This document shows positions 46,066-57,948 of a DNA stretch of 64,000 bases, in pieces. The notes under the pieces are model-generated. The model did not search any database. It saw only the letters and a list, made by a program, of their open reading frames with translations, and was not told where the DNA came from. The translations under genes were made by a program, and so were the position numbers. Within the stretch, counting starts at the first letter, position 1. Each line of letters starts with the position of its first letter. This stretch comes from Paraspadella gotoi (taxonomy: Eukaryota; Chaetognatha): positions 7,160,778 to 7,224,777 of the forward strand of contig CM119269.1 in NCBI GenBank assembly GCA_051294375.1, in the 5' to 3' direction.

Positions 46066-46460
46066 ACGAGGGAAATAGGCGTGGTTTAGTCTCTATAGGA
46101 GCGTAGTATCGTACCACCGCATGCCAACCAACAACGAAGAAGGAGAGCGTGGTTTTATTAAAGGGGAAAAGAGGAGTTTTATTAGACTAAGAACACCGTG
46201 TTGGGATGATCGATTAAATTAACATACAAAATATGTACGATTATGCAGAGAAAAGAAGGCAGATGACCAATATACAAATAGTCATAAGGAGTTGATGTTA
46301 TGTTTCTTTTAGGTAAAGGTTGAAGAGTGATACCATTCCCTCTCTCGTTTCTCTGCCGTGGTATTCCTGAGGGAGCTTCCCCTCTGATTGGTCAACAGAA
46401 GAAAGACGGAGAAGCCAAGAGAGACAGCCACTGATAATCCATTCTCTGAGCGTTTAAATA
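46066..46460. other. ~395-bp segment present only in the left copy
   Basis: Copies align up to CTTTTAATATAAA (46064) and resume at AATAAAAGTATTCGTG (46458); the right copy has only TTTTAATGTAAAATAAAAAG there (about 53320). The segment has no terminal inverted repeats and no frame. It contains two AG(G/A)GCGTGGTTT-like phrases. It could be a retroposed insertion, a deletion in the other copy, or an allelic variant. Confidence 0.55.
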
Positions 46461-47488
46461 AAAGTATTCGTGGTAAAATCAATTTGTTAAGAAACTGGTA
46501 GAAGTTTCAAATCAATGAATTTTATTTTATATTACCTATTTACTAAGTTTATAAATTTCTATTTATAACATAGTAAAATTTAATGAAAAAAGGCCATTTT
46601 AGCATGTTTATATTACAGAGAAAAAAACATTTCTACATAAGAAATCGCTTATTAAATTAGTCTAGCTCATGGACGTATCTGAAATTCTCGTAAAGATTCG
46701 GTAATTTTTTGAGTTAATGATTTTTTACATTATTTTTATTTAATTTATAAATGTTAAATGTTTGTTGACAGTTAGTCCATAAAAAAAAATGCATCTCATC
46801 TATTGACGGTACGCGGAATATTATGTTTTATACCGCACAAAATTTCCAAGTTAAAATTAGCTTTATTAAATGGGTTATTGATATTACCAATCACTATTTA
46901 ATGTAGTACTTAATTTAAAAATATTTTTAATACAGTTTTTATTGAAATGAATTTGATGCATCGTTATAAAAGGAGTTATCTATAATAAAGAAAATATAAA
47001 TGAATATTTATCAAAATCATGGCATAACAACGTCCAGTACTTAAGTTACAGATAGCAAAGAAAAAAAAAATTCAAATTTCTACGAAATAAGAAATGGTAA
47101 CATTTTTTCAGTGTCGACTCGCAAACGGACACGGGATATTCATTCCCTAAAACTAATTTAATTTATTTTTTCACGTTATATTTATCCTTTTTTTTTAAAT
47201 TCCTATTTTATATATGCGATTTTTCTTTCTATTTTCTTTCTTTTTGTCTTTTTTTGCGGGTCCTGTAGTGTTTAGCGATTGAGCCCCAGATTCTCCCCGT
47301 TCGCCCTCATAGCGACTATGTCAATTCGTCTAGTTGTTACAAAAACTTTGTCAAAGTCTAAAATGATAGTGAGCGCACTGATATTATGTAAAATTAATAA
47401 AGTCAGTTTATTATATAACCAAAACATTATAAAAAAAACTCAGTTTTAATCGAATTTATGTTATTAATTCTCGATTTATTAAAATCAG
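46460..47488. other. Intron-like AT-rich DNA (left copy)
   Basis: Corresponds to the intron between exons B and C in the right copy (53260-54310). No frame. Confidence 0.5.
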
Positions 47489-47745
47489 CTGCTGCGGTAT
47501 TTCCTCGAGTCGGACATTCCTGCCCGAATCGTCCTGCCCCGTGGATCTCCATCGTTTCAACCGTTGTGACGGGCGCCGATTAGGGAACAACGACGACGAC
47601 GACGACGAACGAAGCCAATTACCCAAAAATAACTTTCCATTTGGTCAACGAGGTGAGCTCCGGCAGCTTATTCCCATCTAACGTCAACTCCACATCGAGG
47701 TGAAGTTTTCGATTATTTCGTTCCGGGACCTAATGGCCATCTTGA
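47489..47745 (+). pseudogene. Cadherin-like exon C, damaged copy
   Basis: Corresponds to 54311-54553. CTGCGG..TTCCTCGAGTCGG, the (GAC)n run and CCAAAAATAACTTTCCATTT remain, but indels shift the frame repeatedly. The acceptor AAAATCAG is retained. Confidence 0.45.
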
Positions 47746-48074
47746 AGGATCGAGCTCCCACACTGTGCCATACTTGCCGGAAGAATCGACATGAGTCCAC
47801 AATAGGCCACATCGAGTTTCATAGTACGTAAGTTGCGTACATAAACGCAAATATGCATATCGCTTCAAATATAGTCTCCGCTCGCATATCCTGTGTATGT
47901 CCTATCGACTACACCGCCTGATGCTCTCGATACTAGATACTCTTAGCATGCCGCAACTTCTCCTCTCTGGATCGTCATTTGATAAAAATGCACATAGATT
48001 CTCGTGTGCACCGAGAAACAAATTGTAAAATAAGGATTGAGGTAATAACTGAGGAAAAGAGGAGTTTGTAGTGT

Positions 48075-48165
48075 GTTGTGTTGTTGTCATTGTTGTTGTT
48101 GTTGTTGTTGTTGTGTTGTTGTTAGTTAGTTTGTCTGTTGTGTTGTTTGTTGTTGTGTCGTTTGC
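48075..48165 (+). repeat. Interrupted (TTG)n tract
   Basis: The equivalent of the pure 34-unit (TTG)n at 54696-54797, here broken by GTGTTG and TAG interruptions. Confidence 0.8.
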
Positions 48166-48564
48166 ACTATAGTCAAATTTAACTTCTTTTTCAAATTTTT
48201 AAAGTTTCTGGTTCACAATTACAAAAATGTGTATCTCTGTTTATCAAACTTCCGTTGACGATTCACTACCACTACACGGTGCAAGAAGTTTTGATCGACG
48301 GGAACTTAATTCGTACAAAAGATCAAAGACGAATGTACATATTTGTAACTCCATTTCGATTTATTAACTCTTGAAATTAGACCGGTTCTTATTCCTGCGC
48401 TGGTATCAAAACATTCAGATTATTTGGTTTCATCTCTCATCGCCCAGTCATTATTCGTCCAACCAATCAGGCTATTGACCTGAACCCCTACCTCATAATC
48501 AACAGTGATGGTGGCGCGACCCTTAAAATTCACACTTCCATATAGCTAATGGAGAAACTCGCTC

Positions 48565-48800
48565 AGATCCATGGCTTTGGACGGACTAAGTATCGTTCGC
48601 ATCCAACGTTGAGTGCACAAGAGTATTCAATACCCTAGCGGTCACGCTGGTAAAGAGTGATGGCCTGTCGAGCAAAACACGCAGAGTGACTTGGTGCGTG
48701 CCGGTGTCGAGGCTCATGCCTCACACCCAGGCATCACACTGTCCTCCCGTTACCCATACAGAGCATTTCTTTATACCCGTCACGATGGTTTCTTATCACA
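48565..48800 (+). mobile_element. tRNA-derived SINE, degraded copy
   Basis: Matches the SINE at 55165-55400: GGCTTTGGACGGACTAAG (A-box area), GCGGTCACGCTGG, GTGCCGGTGTCG, CCTCACACCC.GGCATCACAC and TATACCCGTCACGATG in order. The B box is broken (TATTCAATACCC). Confidence 0.6.
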
Positions 48801-51338
48801 CGAAGAAAGAAGTTCACACGATTGCCCAGAAAACTAGAAAAAAAAAAACTACCGAGGATTTCGAACAACACCGAAACATGAGCTCTACCAGAAACAATAC
48901 TACTATTCGCCATTTAAATAGGCTCCTAACAAACCTATAGGAAAATTAAGAGTTTAACCTAATACAGACTCTATTCAAAAAAAATATAAAATGAATTTCA
49001 ATAATATTACTTCTAGAACCGAATTTATAGCTACAATTAATCAATAAAAAACTGAAACGATCAACTAGAAAATTGATACAACAATTTGCGTAATAAAAAA
49101 TAACGTCGTAGGAAAAAAAACACCGAAAGGAGAGGAGAGAAGAGAGAGAGAGAGAATAGCAGAACGAAAGTATGTGAGAGGAAGAAAATTTGGCTCACGG
49201 GTCGACGGGATATCCTGGATACGATCCATGACTCCTTCTTCTTCCCTTTCCTCCATTTTTCCTCTCTCTCTCTCTCTCTTCTCTCTTCATCATCCTCTGC
49301 TCGTCCCTCTGCTCCTCTCTCTCTCGTCTCCTCTTCTCGTCTTCTATTTCCTTCTATTACAATTAAAATAATCCTTATTTTTCCCCTTTTGCATTTCCTG
49401 TTACATTTCACTTGAATACCTTCCTTTCTCTTCTTCCTTTTCTTTTTATTTCAGTACTTCTGTCCTCTCTTTCTCTTTACATTTACCATTTATTCTCTTT
49501 CTATATCTATTACTTCCATACTTTGTCTCCAATGTTTTTTTCCTATTTTCCTCGCTTCTTTACATTCTCTTCCTCCTTTACTCCTCATTTTCCCTTCTAC
49601 TCTCCTTCTTTGTTACGTTTTGCCCGACGATGCGTCTCTGCTGGTTTTTTAATCATTTCCTGTTTCATTCTTCATTCAATTACAACTAATTTCCTCATCT
49701 CTTCCCTTCATCCGACTTATTCTCTCTATTCTAAGATGCTTAGTTNNNNNNNNNNNNNNNNNNNNNNNNNNNNNNNNNNNNNNNNNNNNNNNNNNNNNNN
49801 NNNNNNNNNNNNNNNNNNNNNNNNNNNNNNNNNNNNNNNNNNNNNNNNNNNNNNNNNNNNNNNNNNNNNNNNNNNNNNNNNNNNNNNNNNNNNNNNNNNN
49901 NNNNNNNNNNNNNNNNNNNNNNNNNNNNNNNNNNNNNNNNNNNNNNNNNNNNNNNNNNNNNNNNNNNNNNNNNGCCCCCTCCTTCCCCCTGCCTGTGAAT
50001 CATGTCGAATTTTATTTATTTTCATATTAAAATCTTTTTTTATTACTCAAATTTTATTTTTATATTCCACCCCCCTCCTTTCGGCGCATCTCCCTCTCAA
50101 CCACCGCCCCCCTGGCGCCCCCCACTTTCTGATATCGCGTCCACTTATCTCTCTTCTTTTAATATCTCCCAACGTTTTTTTAAAGCCGCAAAAATGTTCT
50201 CCATTTTTTATCCCTAATTCTCGTCATCATTTTTTTTGCCTTTCTGTTTTTAGTTGTGCCGCGAGTACTCGCGGAGCAACTCAATAAGAAACTTTTCGGT
50301 CGGTCGGTCCGTCAATCTGTCAGTTAGTCTGTTAGTCCGTCCCACTAACTTTTTAAATGCTCATAATTTTTGTAATAATACTCCCTAGGTTGCTCTTTTA
50401 TTATTTTAGAACCTTGAATCTCGGCGACTGCTAGCTCTCCTCTTTGTTTTTAAAGGAAAAGTACAAAGAATAAAAAACAGAAATCTGATACATTACCTGT
50501 CCAACAATCACGAACGAAATATACGTGATAATAATAACACTGCGGTGCAACAGATTGGAATTACAGTTATTGTTTTTTTTACTTTCTTTCTTTTCTCCAT
50601 TTTTTCCTTCTTTCTTTCTTTCCATCCTTTCTAATTTATTTTCTCTCTTTCCATCCTTCTTTCTTTTATTTCNNNNNNNNNNNNNNNNNNNNNNNNNNNN
50701 NNNNNNNNNNNNNNNNNNNNNNNNNNNNNNNNNNNNNNNNNNNNNNNNNNNNNNNNNNNNNNNNNNNNNNNNNNNNNNNNNNNNNNNNNNNNNNNNNNNN
50801 NNNNNNNNNNNNNNNNNNNNNNNNNNNNNNNNNNNNNNNNNNNNNNNNNNNNNNNNNNNNNNNNNNNNNNNNNNNNNNNNNNNNNNNNNNNNNNNNNNNN
50901 NNNNNNNNNNNNNNNNNNNNNNNNNNNNNNNNNNNNNNNNNNNNNNNNNNNNNNNNNTTTGACTTTTCTTCTTCTTCCTGTTTTCTTTTTTTTTCTTCCC
51001 TCCATATCTCAAATATCTCAATTATCTCAGACGGAATTCCGTCTTCCCTTTTCCCTTTACTCTTCAATGATACGATGATGTGATATCATATGATCTCTTC
51101 TATGATAAAGCCTCGTTTCCATCCACCCCCTTTTTCTAGACTCTTCCTTTTTGCTCATCTTCTCCCAGAATCCCTCCTCCTCTTCCTCGTCCTCCTCCTC
51201 CTACTCCTCCTCCTCCTCCTCCGCCAGACACTATCGACCCATTAAAGACGTCGTCACGCCCCCTTTGGGTCACGTGACTCGCGACATCGAGAGACTGACC
51301 TCAATTCTTATCTTAGTTTCGCGTCTCATTTCCTTTCG

Positions 51339-51505
<167 letters not shown>

Positions 51506-51585
51506 CTCTCCGTCGACCCGTCTCTACCAGTGGAGGCGAAGATTCGATGAGAATAACTCGAGAAAAGAAAGAGAGAAGCGACAAC

Positions 51586-51630
<45 letters not shown>

Positions 51631-52193
51631 CGTGAATGAGTGAATGAATGAATTATTGAATGTATGATTGAACGAAGGAATGAAAGAATTAATGAATGAA
51701 AGAATGAATGTATTCTTAAAATAATTATTCTTACAAATATAAAAGATTCATTTATTCAATTTTTCTTAAATTGCCATAACTGTTGGCTCGTTNNNNNNNN
51801 NNNNNNNNNNNNNNNNNNNNNNNNNNNNNNNNNNNNNNNNNNNNNNNNNNNNNNNNNNNNNNNNNNNNNNNNNNNNNNNNNNNNNNNNNNNNNNNNNNNN
51901 NNNNNNNNNNNNNNNNNNNNNNNNNNNNNNNNNNNNNNNNNNNNNNNNNNNNNNNNNNNNNNNNNNNNNNNNNNNNNNNNNNNNNNNNNNNNNNNNNNNN
52001 NNNNNNNNNNNNNNNNNNNNNNNNNNNNNNNNNNNNNNNNNNNNNNNNNNNNNNNNNNNNNNNNNNNNNNNNNNNNNNNNNNNNNNNNNNNNNNNNNNNN
52101 NNNNNNNNNNNNNNNNNNNNNNNNNNNNNNNNNNNNNNNNNNNNNNNNNNNNNNNNNNNNNNNNNNNNNNNNNNNNNNNNNNNNNNNNNNNNN

Positions 52194-52512
52194 CATATTT
52201 TTTTTTAAATTGTAATTAAAATGGGACAAAACAATATGGACATTTGGACATAAAGACAGTCAGAAAGAACAAGCAAACATTGTCCATCAAAGACTAAAAA
52301 AATGGAATTTTTCGAGATTAATTTTCAACTTTTTTCTTCCATTCTCTCCCCTCTCACCTCCTCCTCTTCCTCCTCTAATTTCATACGCCTGCTCCCCTCC
52401 TCCTCCGACACCTTCTGCCCCGCCTCAATTTTTTACTCTCCTCCTCCTCCCAAAAAAAAAGCATAAATGTTTCCAATTTATTTATGCAAATTTGTTTCCC
52501 CGCTGTTGTCAG
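52194..52512. other. Intron-like sequence upstream of exon A
   Basis: AT-rich, then a CT-rich stretch (52330-52450), ending in TTTGTTTCCCCGCTGTTGTCAG, a good splice acceptor context. Confidence 0.4.
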
Positions 52513-52707
52513 GTTGTTTCGGCGGCGTTCCCTCCGTTTTCTTCGCAACCATTTTCCTCTCGACCGAAGAGAAGAGGAGAAAAGTTGGGAGTCGAACAAA
52601 TGATCAGTCGAGGGACGGAGGATGGAGAGAACGAGTCGAGACCTCTCTCGGCGGGAGAGAGAAACGAAGTCGGAGAAGGAGGAAAAAAACAAGGGAGCAT
52701 CGACGAG
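52513..52707 (+). CDS. Cadherin-like protein, exon A (partial gene)
   Basis: The 65-codon exon lies between a pyrimidine tract plus CAG (acceptor AG at 52511-52512) and a strong donor GAG|GTACGT (GT at 52708). It starts and ends in phase 0. The product begins VVSAAFPPFSSQPFSSRP and is then polar and charged, ending KKQGSIDE. It joins in frame to exon B. No domain is recognisable in this part alone; the identification rests on the next two exons. Upstream exons were not found, possibly because three gaps interrupt this copy. The damaged equivalent is at 45205. Confidence 0.55.
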
Positions 52708-52863
52708 GTACGTAAATATGATACATGTGTTAAAAATAGTTTCGTCGTAGATACGTACGTAGAAACAGATCACTTTAGTGTATTGAAATAGACTAATAGA
52801 ATAATTTATATAATAAAATACATATTCTAGAATAAATACAGATTTTCTTCATGAATTTCTCAG

Positions 52864-53259
52864 ACGATGGAGGAAACATTGGAAAATTCCACGTTGGAGA
52901 CGAATTTTTTCGGAAAAAATGAATCTTCGGGAACTTGGAACGTCTCGACGGTTGACTATGAAGATGCCAATCATTTCTCAAACAACAACAACAACGACAA
53001 AAACGACGACGACGATGACCACGGTCCCATTTCCGTCGAATTTCAAATCGTCCCGTCGACCTTCGCTCGTACCACGACGACGTTAGCGCCGACGACGACG
53101 TCCACGACATCTACGACGACGACGACCAAAGCTACAACAACAACAACAGCAATGACGACGACGACCAAAGCTTCGAAACCAACGCGTTCGTCGAGAAAAA
53201 AAAAGAAAAATAATAAAAAGAAGAAACAATCATTTTCGAATCCTTTACTTTTCGGACAA
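52864..53259 (+). CDS. Cadherin-like protein, exon B with low-complexity insert
   Basis: The acceptor is TTCTTCATGAATTTCTCAG at 52845-52863 and the donor is CAA|GTGAGT at 53260. The exon is 132 codons, phase 0 at both ends. Residues about 12-40 (NFFGKNESSGTWNVSTVDYE) match the F..N..SG.W.VS..LDYE pattern at the end of a cadherin repeat, where the DYE glutamate normally binds calcium. Three N-glycosylation sequons (NST, NES, NVS) fit an extracellular location. Then come Asn and Asp runs, HGPISVEFQIVPSTFART, a long Thr-rich stretch from (ACG)n, and a basic KKKKNNKKKK stretch that is odd for an ectodomain. The C-terminus (SFSNPLLFGQ) looks like the P-x-F start of the next cadherin repeat. Confidence 0.6.
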
Positions 53260-54310
53260 GTGAGTCTACCCCGTGTCCGTTCGAGAGTGACACAAAAAAA
53301 AATAAATCTTTACTATACTTTTAATGTAAAATAAAAAGTATTCGTGAGTAAATCATTTGTTAGAGAACTGGTAGAAGTTTCATATCATGATTTATTTATT
53401 TACTATTCTAAGTTGAATTTTTTTATAACATAGTAAAATGATTGAAAAAAGGACATTTTAAGCATGTTTTTGATTACAAAGAAAAAACATTTTACATAAG
53501 AAATCGCTTATAATTAGTCTAGCTCATGGCGTATCTGAATTCTCGTAAGATTCGGTAATTTTTGAGTAATGATTTTTTAATTATTTTTTTAATTTATAAA
53601 TGTTAAATTTTTTTGTACAGTTAGTCCAATTAAAAAAAATGCTCTCTCTATTGACAGTCGCGAATATTTGTTTTATACCGCAAAAATTTCCAGTTAATGC
53701 TTTATTTATTGGTGTATCCGAATTACCAATACTTATTTAATGAGTACTTAATTTAAAATATTTTTAATACAGTTTTTTTATTGAAAATGAATTTGGATGA
53801 TCGTTATAAAATGGTGTCTTTATATAAGAAAATATTAAATAAATTTTATGAAATCATGGCATAACAAACGTCCAGTACTTTGTTACGAGATAGAAGAAAA
53901 AAAAATTCAAATTTTCTACGAATAAGAAATGGTAAACATTTTTTTTTGTGTCACTCGCAAACGGACACGAGATATTCATTCCCTAAAAAACTAATTTATT
54001 TATTTTTCCGTATATTTATCCTTTTTTTTTAAATTCTTTTTTATATTTCGTATTTTCTTTCTATTTTCTTTCTTTTTGTCTTTTTTGCGGTGGCCTTATG
54101 TTTAGCGATTGAGCCCCAGATTCTCCCCTTCGCCCTCTAGCGTATGTCATACGTCTATTGTTTACAAAACTTTTGTCAAAAGTCTAAAATGAATAGTGGC
54201 GCTTGAATATTATTAAAATTAATAAAGTCAGTTTATTATTAACCAAAACCATTAAAAAAAATTAAGTTTTTCGAATTTATTTAATTAATTCGATTTAATT
54301 AAAATCCCAG
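53260..54310. other. Intron between exons B and C
   Basis: AT-rich, bounded by GTGAGT (53260) and ATCCCAG (54310). It contains no supported frame. The left copy carries an extra ~395 bp in the same intron. Confidence 0.55.
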
Positions 54311-54553
54311 GTGCTGCGGTTTTCCGAGTCGGACTTCCTGCCCGATCGTCTGCCCGTGGTCATCCATCGTTTCACGTTGATGGCGGGCGCCCGATTAGGG
54401 AACAACGACGACGACGACGACGACGAAGCCTTACCCAAAATAACTTTCCATTTGGTCAACGAGGATGAGATCGGCAGCTTTCCCATCTACGTCAACTCCA
54501 CATCGGGTGAGTTTCGATTATTCGCTTCCGGGGACCTAATGGCCTCTTGAATG
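54311..54553 (+). CDS. Cadherin-like protein, exon C
   Basis: Acceptor AAAATCCCAG at 54301-54310. The exon opens in phase 0 and continues exon B's frame. Its product has the layout of a divergent cadherin repeat: SESDFLPDRLPVVIHRFTL resembles the V.E..P.GT.V start, followed by a Gly-Ala-Arg loop widened by NN plus six Asp from (GAC)n, then KITFHLVNEDEIGSFPIYVN and STSGEFRLFASGDL, like I.Y.L....F.I...TG.i.....LD. The end is uncertain: GTGAGT at 54507 would cut after the TSG codons, while reading on gives the better cadherin match but meets TGA at 54548. A GTGAGA at 54554 would suit if one base is missing near 54538. No calcium-site DxD is certain. Confidence 0.6.
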
Positions 54554-54695
54554 GTGAGACCCCACACTGTGCCAGACTTGACCGGGAATCGACTCTGGTC
54601 CAAATGACCCAACGACTGTGAGGGAACTCGTAAAAAAAAAGAGGTGAAGAGAAACAAATTGTGAAAAGGTTGAGGAATAACGAGGAAAGAGAGGA

Positions 54696-54797
<102 letters not shown>

Positions 54798-55160
54798 CGT
54801 TTGCATGAAGTCAAATTTTAAAAACTTCTTTTTTCAAATTTTAAGTTTCGGTCACAAATTACAAAATGTTATCTCTGTTAAACTTCCGTTGACGTTCACT
54901 ACACTACACGTGCAAGAAGTTTTTGATCGACGGGAATTAATTCGTACAAAAGTAAAATACCGAATGTCTATTTGTATCCATCTCGATTTTTACTCTTGAT
55001 AATTGACCGCGTTTTATTCCTGGGTTTCAAAACTTCGTTAATTTGGTTTCATCTCTCTCGCCGTCATTTTCGTCCAACCAATCAAGCTTTGCACCTGAAC
55101 CTACTAATCAACCAAGTGTGGCGAACCCTAAATTCGCCTCCCGTATAGCTTGGTGAAACT
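54798..55160. other. No gene seen
   Basis: AT-rich sequence shared with the left copy at about 48170-48560. Confidence 0.45.
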
Positions 55161-55164
55161 CTGC

Positions 55165-55400
55165 TCGTCCCATTGGCTTAGACGGCTAAGTACTCGTTCA
55201 CCAACCGTGAGTTCCAGGTTCAATCCCCTCGCGGTCACGCTGGTTAAAGTGTGATGGTGTCGGCATAAACACGCCGGTGACTTGGGGTGGCCGCTGCCGG
55301 TGTCGGGCTATGCCTCACACCCCGGGCATCACACATGTCTCCCCGTTAACATACGAGCTTTCTTTATACCCGTCACGATGCTTTTCTTATCACACGGAAG
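55165..55400 (+). mobile_element. tRNA-derived SINE
   Basis: A pol III A-box-like TGGCTTAGACGG lies at 55174-55185 and a B-box-like GGTTCAATCCC at 55217-55227, 31 bp apart, as in tRNA-derived SINE heads. A GC-rich body follows (GCGGTCACGCTGG, CTGCCGGTGTCGGGC, CCTCACACCCCGGGCATCAC), ending near TATACCCGTCACGATG. It is not a functional tRNA: no clean acceptor stem closes around the boxes. The family is not one I can name. Confidence 0.6.
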
Positions 55401-55802
55401 AAGAAGTTCACCGTTGCCAGAAAAACTGAGAGGAAACTACGAGGATTTCGAAACACCGAAAAACTGAGCTCTAACAGAAAACAATACTACCTAATGCGCC
55501 ATTGAATAGCTCACTACAACCTTAGAAACAACAAGACTTTCAAAGAATTAAATGTTTAATATTTACTTCTCAGCCGATTTAATGCTACAATTAATCAATA
55601 AATAACTGAAACGTTCACTAGAAAAATTGGTACAAACATTTGGTAATAAAAAAAGTAACGATCGTGGAAAAAAACACCGAAAGGAGAGAGAGAGAGAGAG
55701 AGAGAATGCAGAAACGAAGATGTGAGAGGAAAGAAAATTTGGCCTCACGGTCGACGGGTTTCCGGTCACGGATCCATGACTCCTTCTTCTTCCTTTTCCT
55801 CC

Positions 55803-55809
<7 letters not shown>

Positions 55810-55886
<77 letters not shown>
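55810..55886. repeat. (CT)n microsatellite
   Basis: About 76 bp of CT, longer than the equivalent tract in the left copy (49261-49330). Confidence 0.95.
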
Positions 55887-55887
<1 letters not shown>

Positions 55888-56114
55888 TCTTTTCCTTCAT
55901 TTTTATCCTTATTTTCCCCTTTTCCTTTCTTTAATTTCACTTTGAATACCTTCCTTTCATCTTCTTCCTTTTCTTTTTTATTTCAGTCTTCTGTCCTCTT
56001 TCTCTTTTACCATTTCTTTTTTCTCTTTCTTTTCTTTCTTCCTACTTTGTCTCAATTTTTTTCCTTTTCCTTCCTTTCTTTATCTCCCTTCCTCCTTTTA
56101 CTCCTCCATTTTCC

Positions 56115-56975
56115 TTTACTTTTCTTTTTTCCTTTTTTTTTTACATTTTTTCACTAAATTTTCATTTTGTCTTCTTCGTTATAATTCGACATCCACGGAC
56201 ATAAACTCTTGTTCATTTTTAATTATTGTGGTTCAACATCCTTGAGTTCGTTGTCGTCAGCAGAGTCGATGTTAGAAATTTGAATCGTAGTTGTTGTTGT
56301 AGTAGTGGGCGTCGTTGTTGTCGTCGTTGTCGTCGTCACTCGACTCCCGCAATTTGCTTGTAGTCAAACGTCTCGGTCAGATTGGCAGACTAGGGTTTCT
56401 CGAACTCTTCACCATCTTTAATGATTGGCAGGTTGATTGTCCGGCCGATGGTTGTGCAAATTGCGAATATTGCGAAAAAAAAAAACATTCAAGGTGACCA
56501 TCAGAAAGAATAAAATTAATTAAAAAACTAATCTTATTTAAGTAATTTAAAAAAATCGTTAGTGGACTTTATTGATTTAAAATTACGACGCATGCGACTT
56601 TCTTTTGTATCAAACATCTATGCAAACAATCCTAAACTAAAATTATAGTCCATGCTTAACTTCGACGTATGTTTCCCAGAGTAGAAAGCTAAAAAAAAAC
56701 CGTTTGCGCGCCTTCCGGACCAAAAGGGTGAAGTCGTGGGGTGTTAAATTGGGGGCGTGGGGTGGGTGGTCGTGGTGAGGGGTGGTGAGGGTCGGTGAGG
56801 CGGTGAGGTCGTTTTCGGAGAAGGGGGAAAGCGATTGGTTTCGGTTTTTGCCGAAAAACAAATTCGTTCCTAAGATCTCATTTTTGGTCTGTTGAGTCCA
56901 ACCAAAGTCATTTTACGGCTGTTGCTATCCATCACTGAGGTTTTTTTTGTGGTGTGTGTGTCCCCCCTTTCTCTG
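56115..56975. other. No secure gene
   Basis: GTT/GTC triplets at 56288-56335 on the + strand. On the minus strand the same stretch reads as an Asp/Asn-rich frame (RESSDDDNDDNNDAHYY) with unclear ends, similar in style to the low-complexity inserts of exon B. A G/T-rich stretch (GGGTGGTCGTGGTGAGG) lies at 56755-56810. Confidence 0.35.
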
Positions 56976-56976
56976 G

Positions 56977-57094
<118 letters not shown>

Positions 57095-57370
57095 TTGCGT
57101 GATCTCGCCGTCTGACACAAACGTTTTTCCTCTTCTCCGGACCTGGACCGGCTTATTCTTTTCTTTTTTTATTTCTTTTTTTTTTTCGAAAAAATTTGAG
57201 TTTTGACGACGAACTTTTCCTCACTATACATCTTACAATTTGATACGTATTTTCTATTTTTTATACCATTTTCAAAAATACATAATTGATGTTTTGAATA
57301 AAGCTAAATAATCTGATGACCTATTTCCATATCCTTCTGAGATGTAAGCTACCGACGAATGTCAACTCGC

Positions 57371-57421
57371 GATGATGATGATGATGATGATGATGATTGA
57401 TGATGATGAGATGATGATGAT

Positions 57422-57450
<29 letters not shown>
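57371..57450. repeat. (GAT)n microsatellite
   Basis: About 80 bp of GAT with two single-base slips. Confidence 0.95.
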
Positions 57451-57452
<2 letters not shown>

Positions 57453-57484
57453 TGTGTAAATGTTCACTATTTAGAATAACGTGA

Positions 57485-57625
57485 AAGACGACGACGACGA
57501 CGACGACGACTCTCTAGTGAGGACAACGACGTTGGTTGAAGATTCAATGAATTGATGACGACGACAACGACAACGACAACGACACGACGACGACGACCAG
57601 AACACGACAAGACGAGACGACGACA
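57485..57625. repeat. (GAC)n/(ACGACA)n triplet repeats
   Basis: (ACG)n at 57487-57511 and imperfect ACGACAACG triplets at 57555-57625. Frames across them are Thr, Val or Arg runs. Confidence 0.85.
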
Positions 57626-57948
57626 CGACAAGACGACGAAGACGGAGCTGATGGGAGATTCGACGATGATGAGAAAAACGCGATGTCCTGGCGAAGGAGA
57701 AACCAAGCGGAAAGACGACATCTGGCGTCGGAGAAGAAAATCGATGCCGAGGGAAATAAAAAAAAAAAAGGGCAACTGGAACAGTTTTTTTTTTTATGTA
57801 GCGAAATATAATAATAAGATCGGTTCGTCCAATGTGTTGCTCCGCTGTGACTTTCTTAGCCCGTGCATGTCATAAATACAACGGGCGAGAAAAGTTTTTT
57901 AGTCACGTCATGTCATGTCATATCATGTGATCAAAGGGAAATACACGT

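Larger units (their letters stand above)
42340..49600 (+). repeat. ~7-kb direct duplication, left copy
   Basis: This follows 49650-56110 in the same order: TTTAATCATTTCC..TTCATTCTTCATTCAATTAC start, CT tracts, GGGTCACGTGACT motif, three cadherin-like exon remnants, (TTG)n, SINE, GAAAAAAACACCGAAAGGAG. It has many single-base indels relative to the right copy and at least two larger private segments (46066-46460 and about 47810-48000). Confidence 0.85.

Noticed and set aside
55174-55240. Possible tRNA gene
   Set aside because: A and B boxes are present, but there is no closing acceptor stem or clean anticodon arm, and the sequence continues into a GC-rich body duplicated at 48.57 kb. A SINE head explains it better.
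57467-57875. 102-107-codon frames rich in Thr, Arg or Val
   Set aside because: They cross (GAC)n-type repeats and lack splice or homology support.
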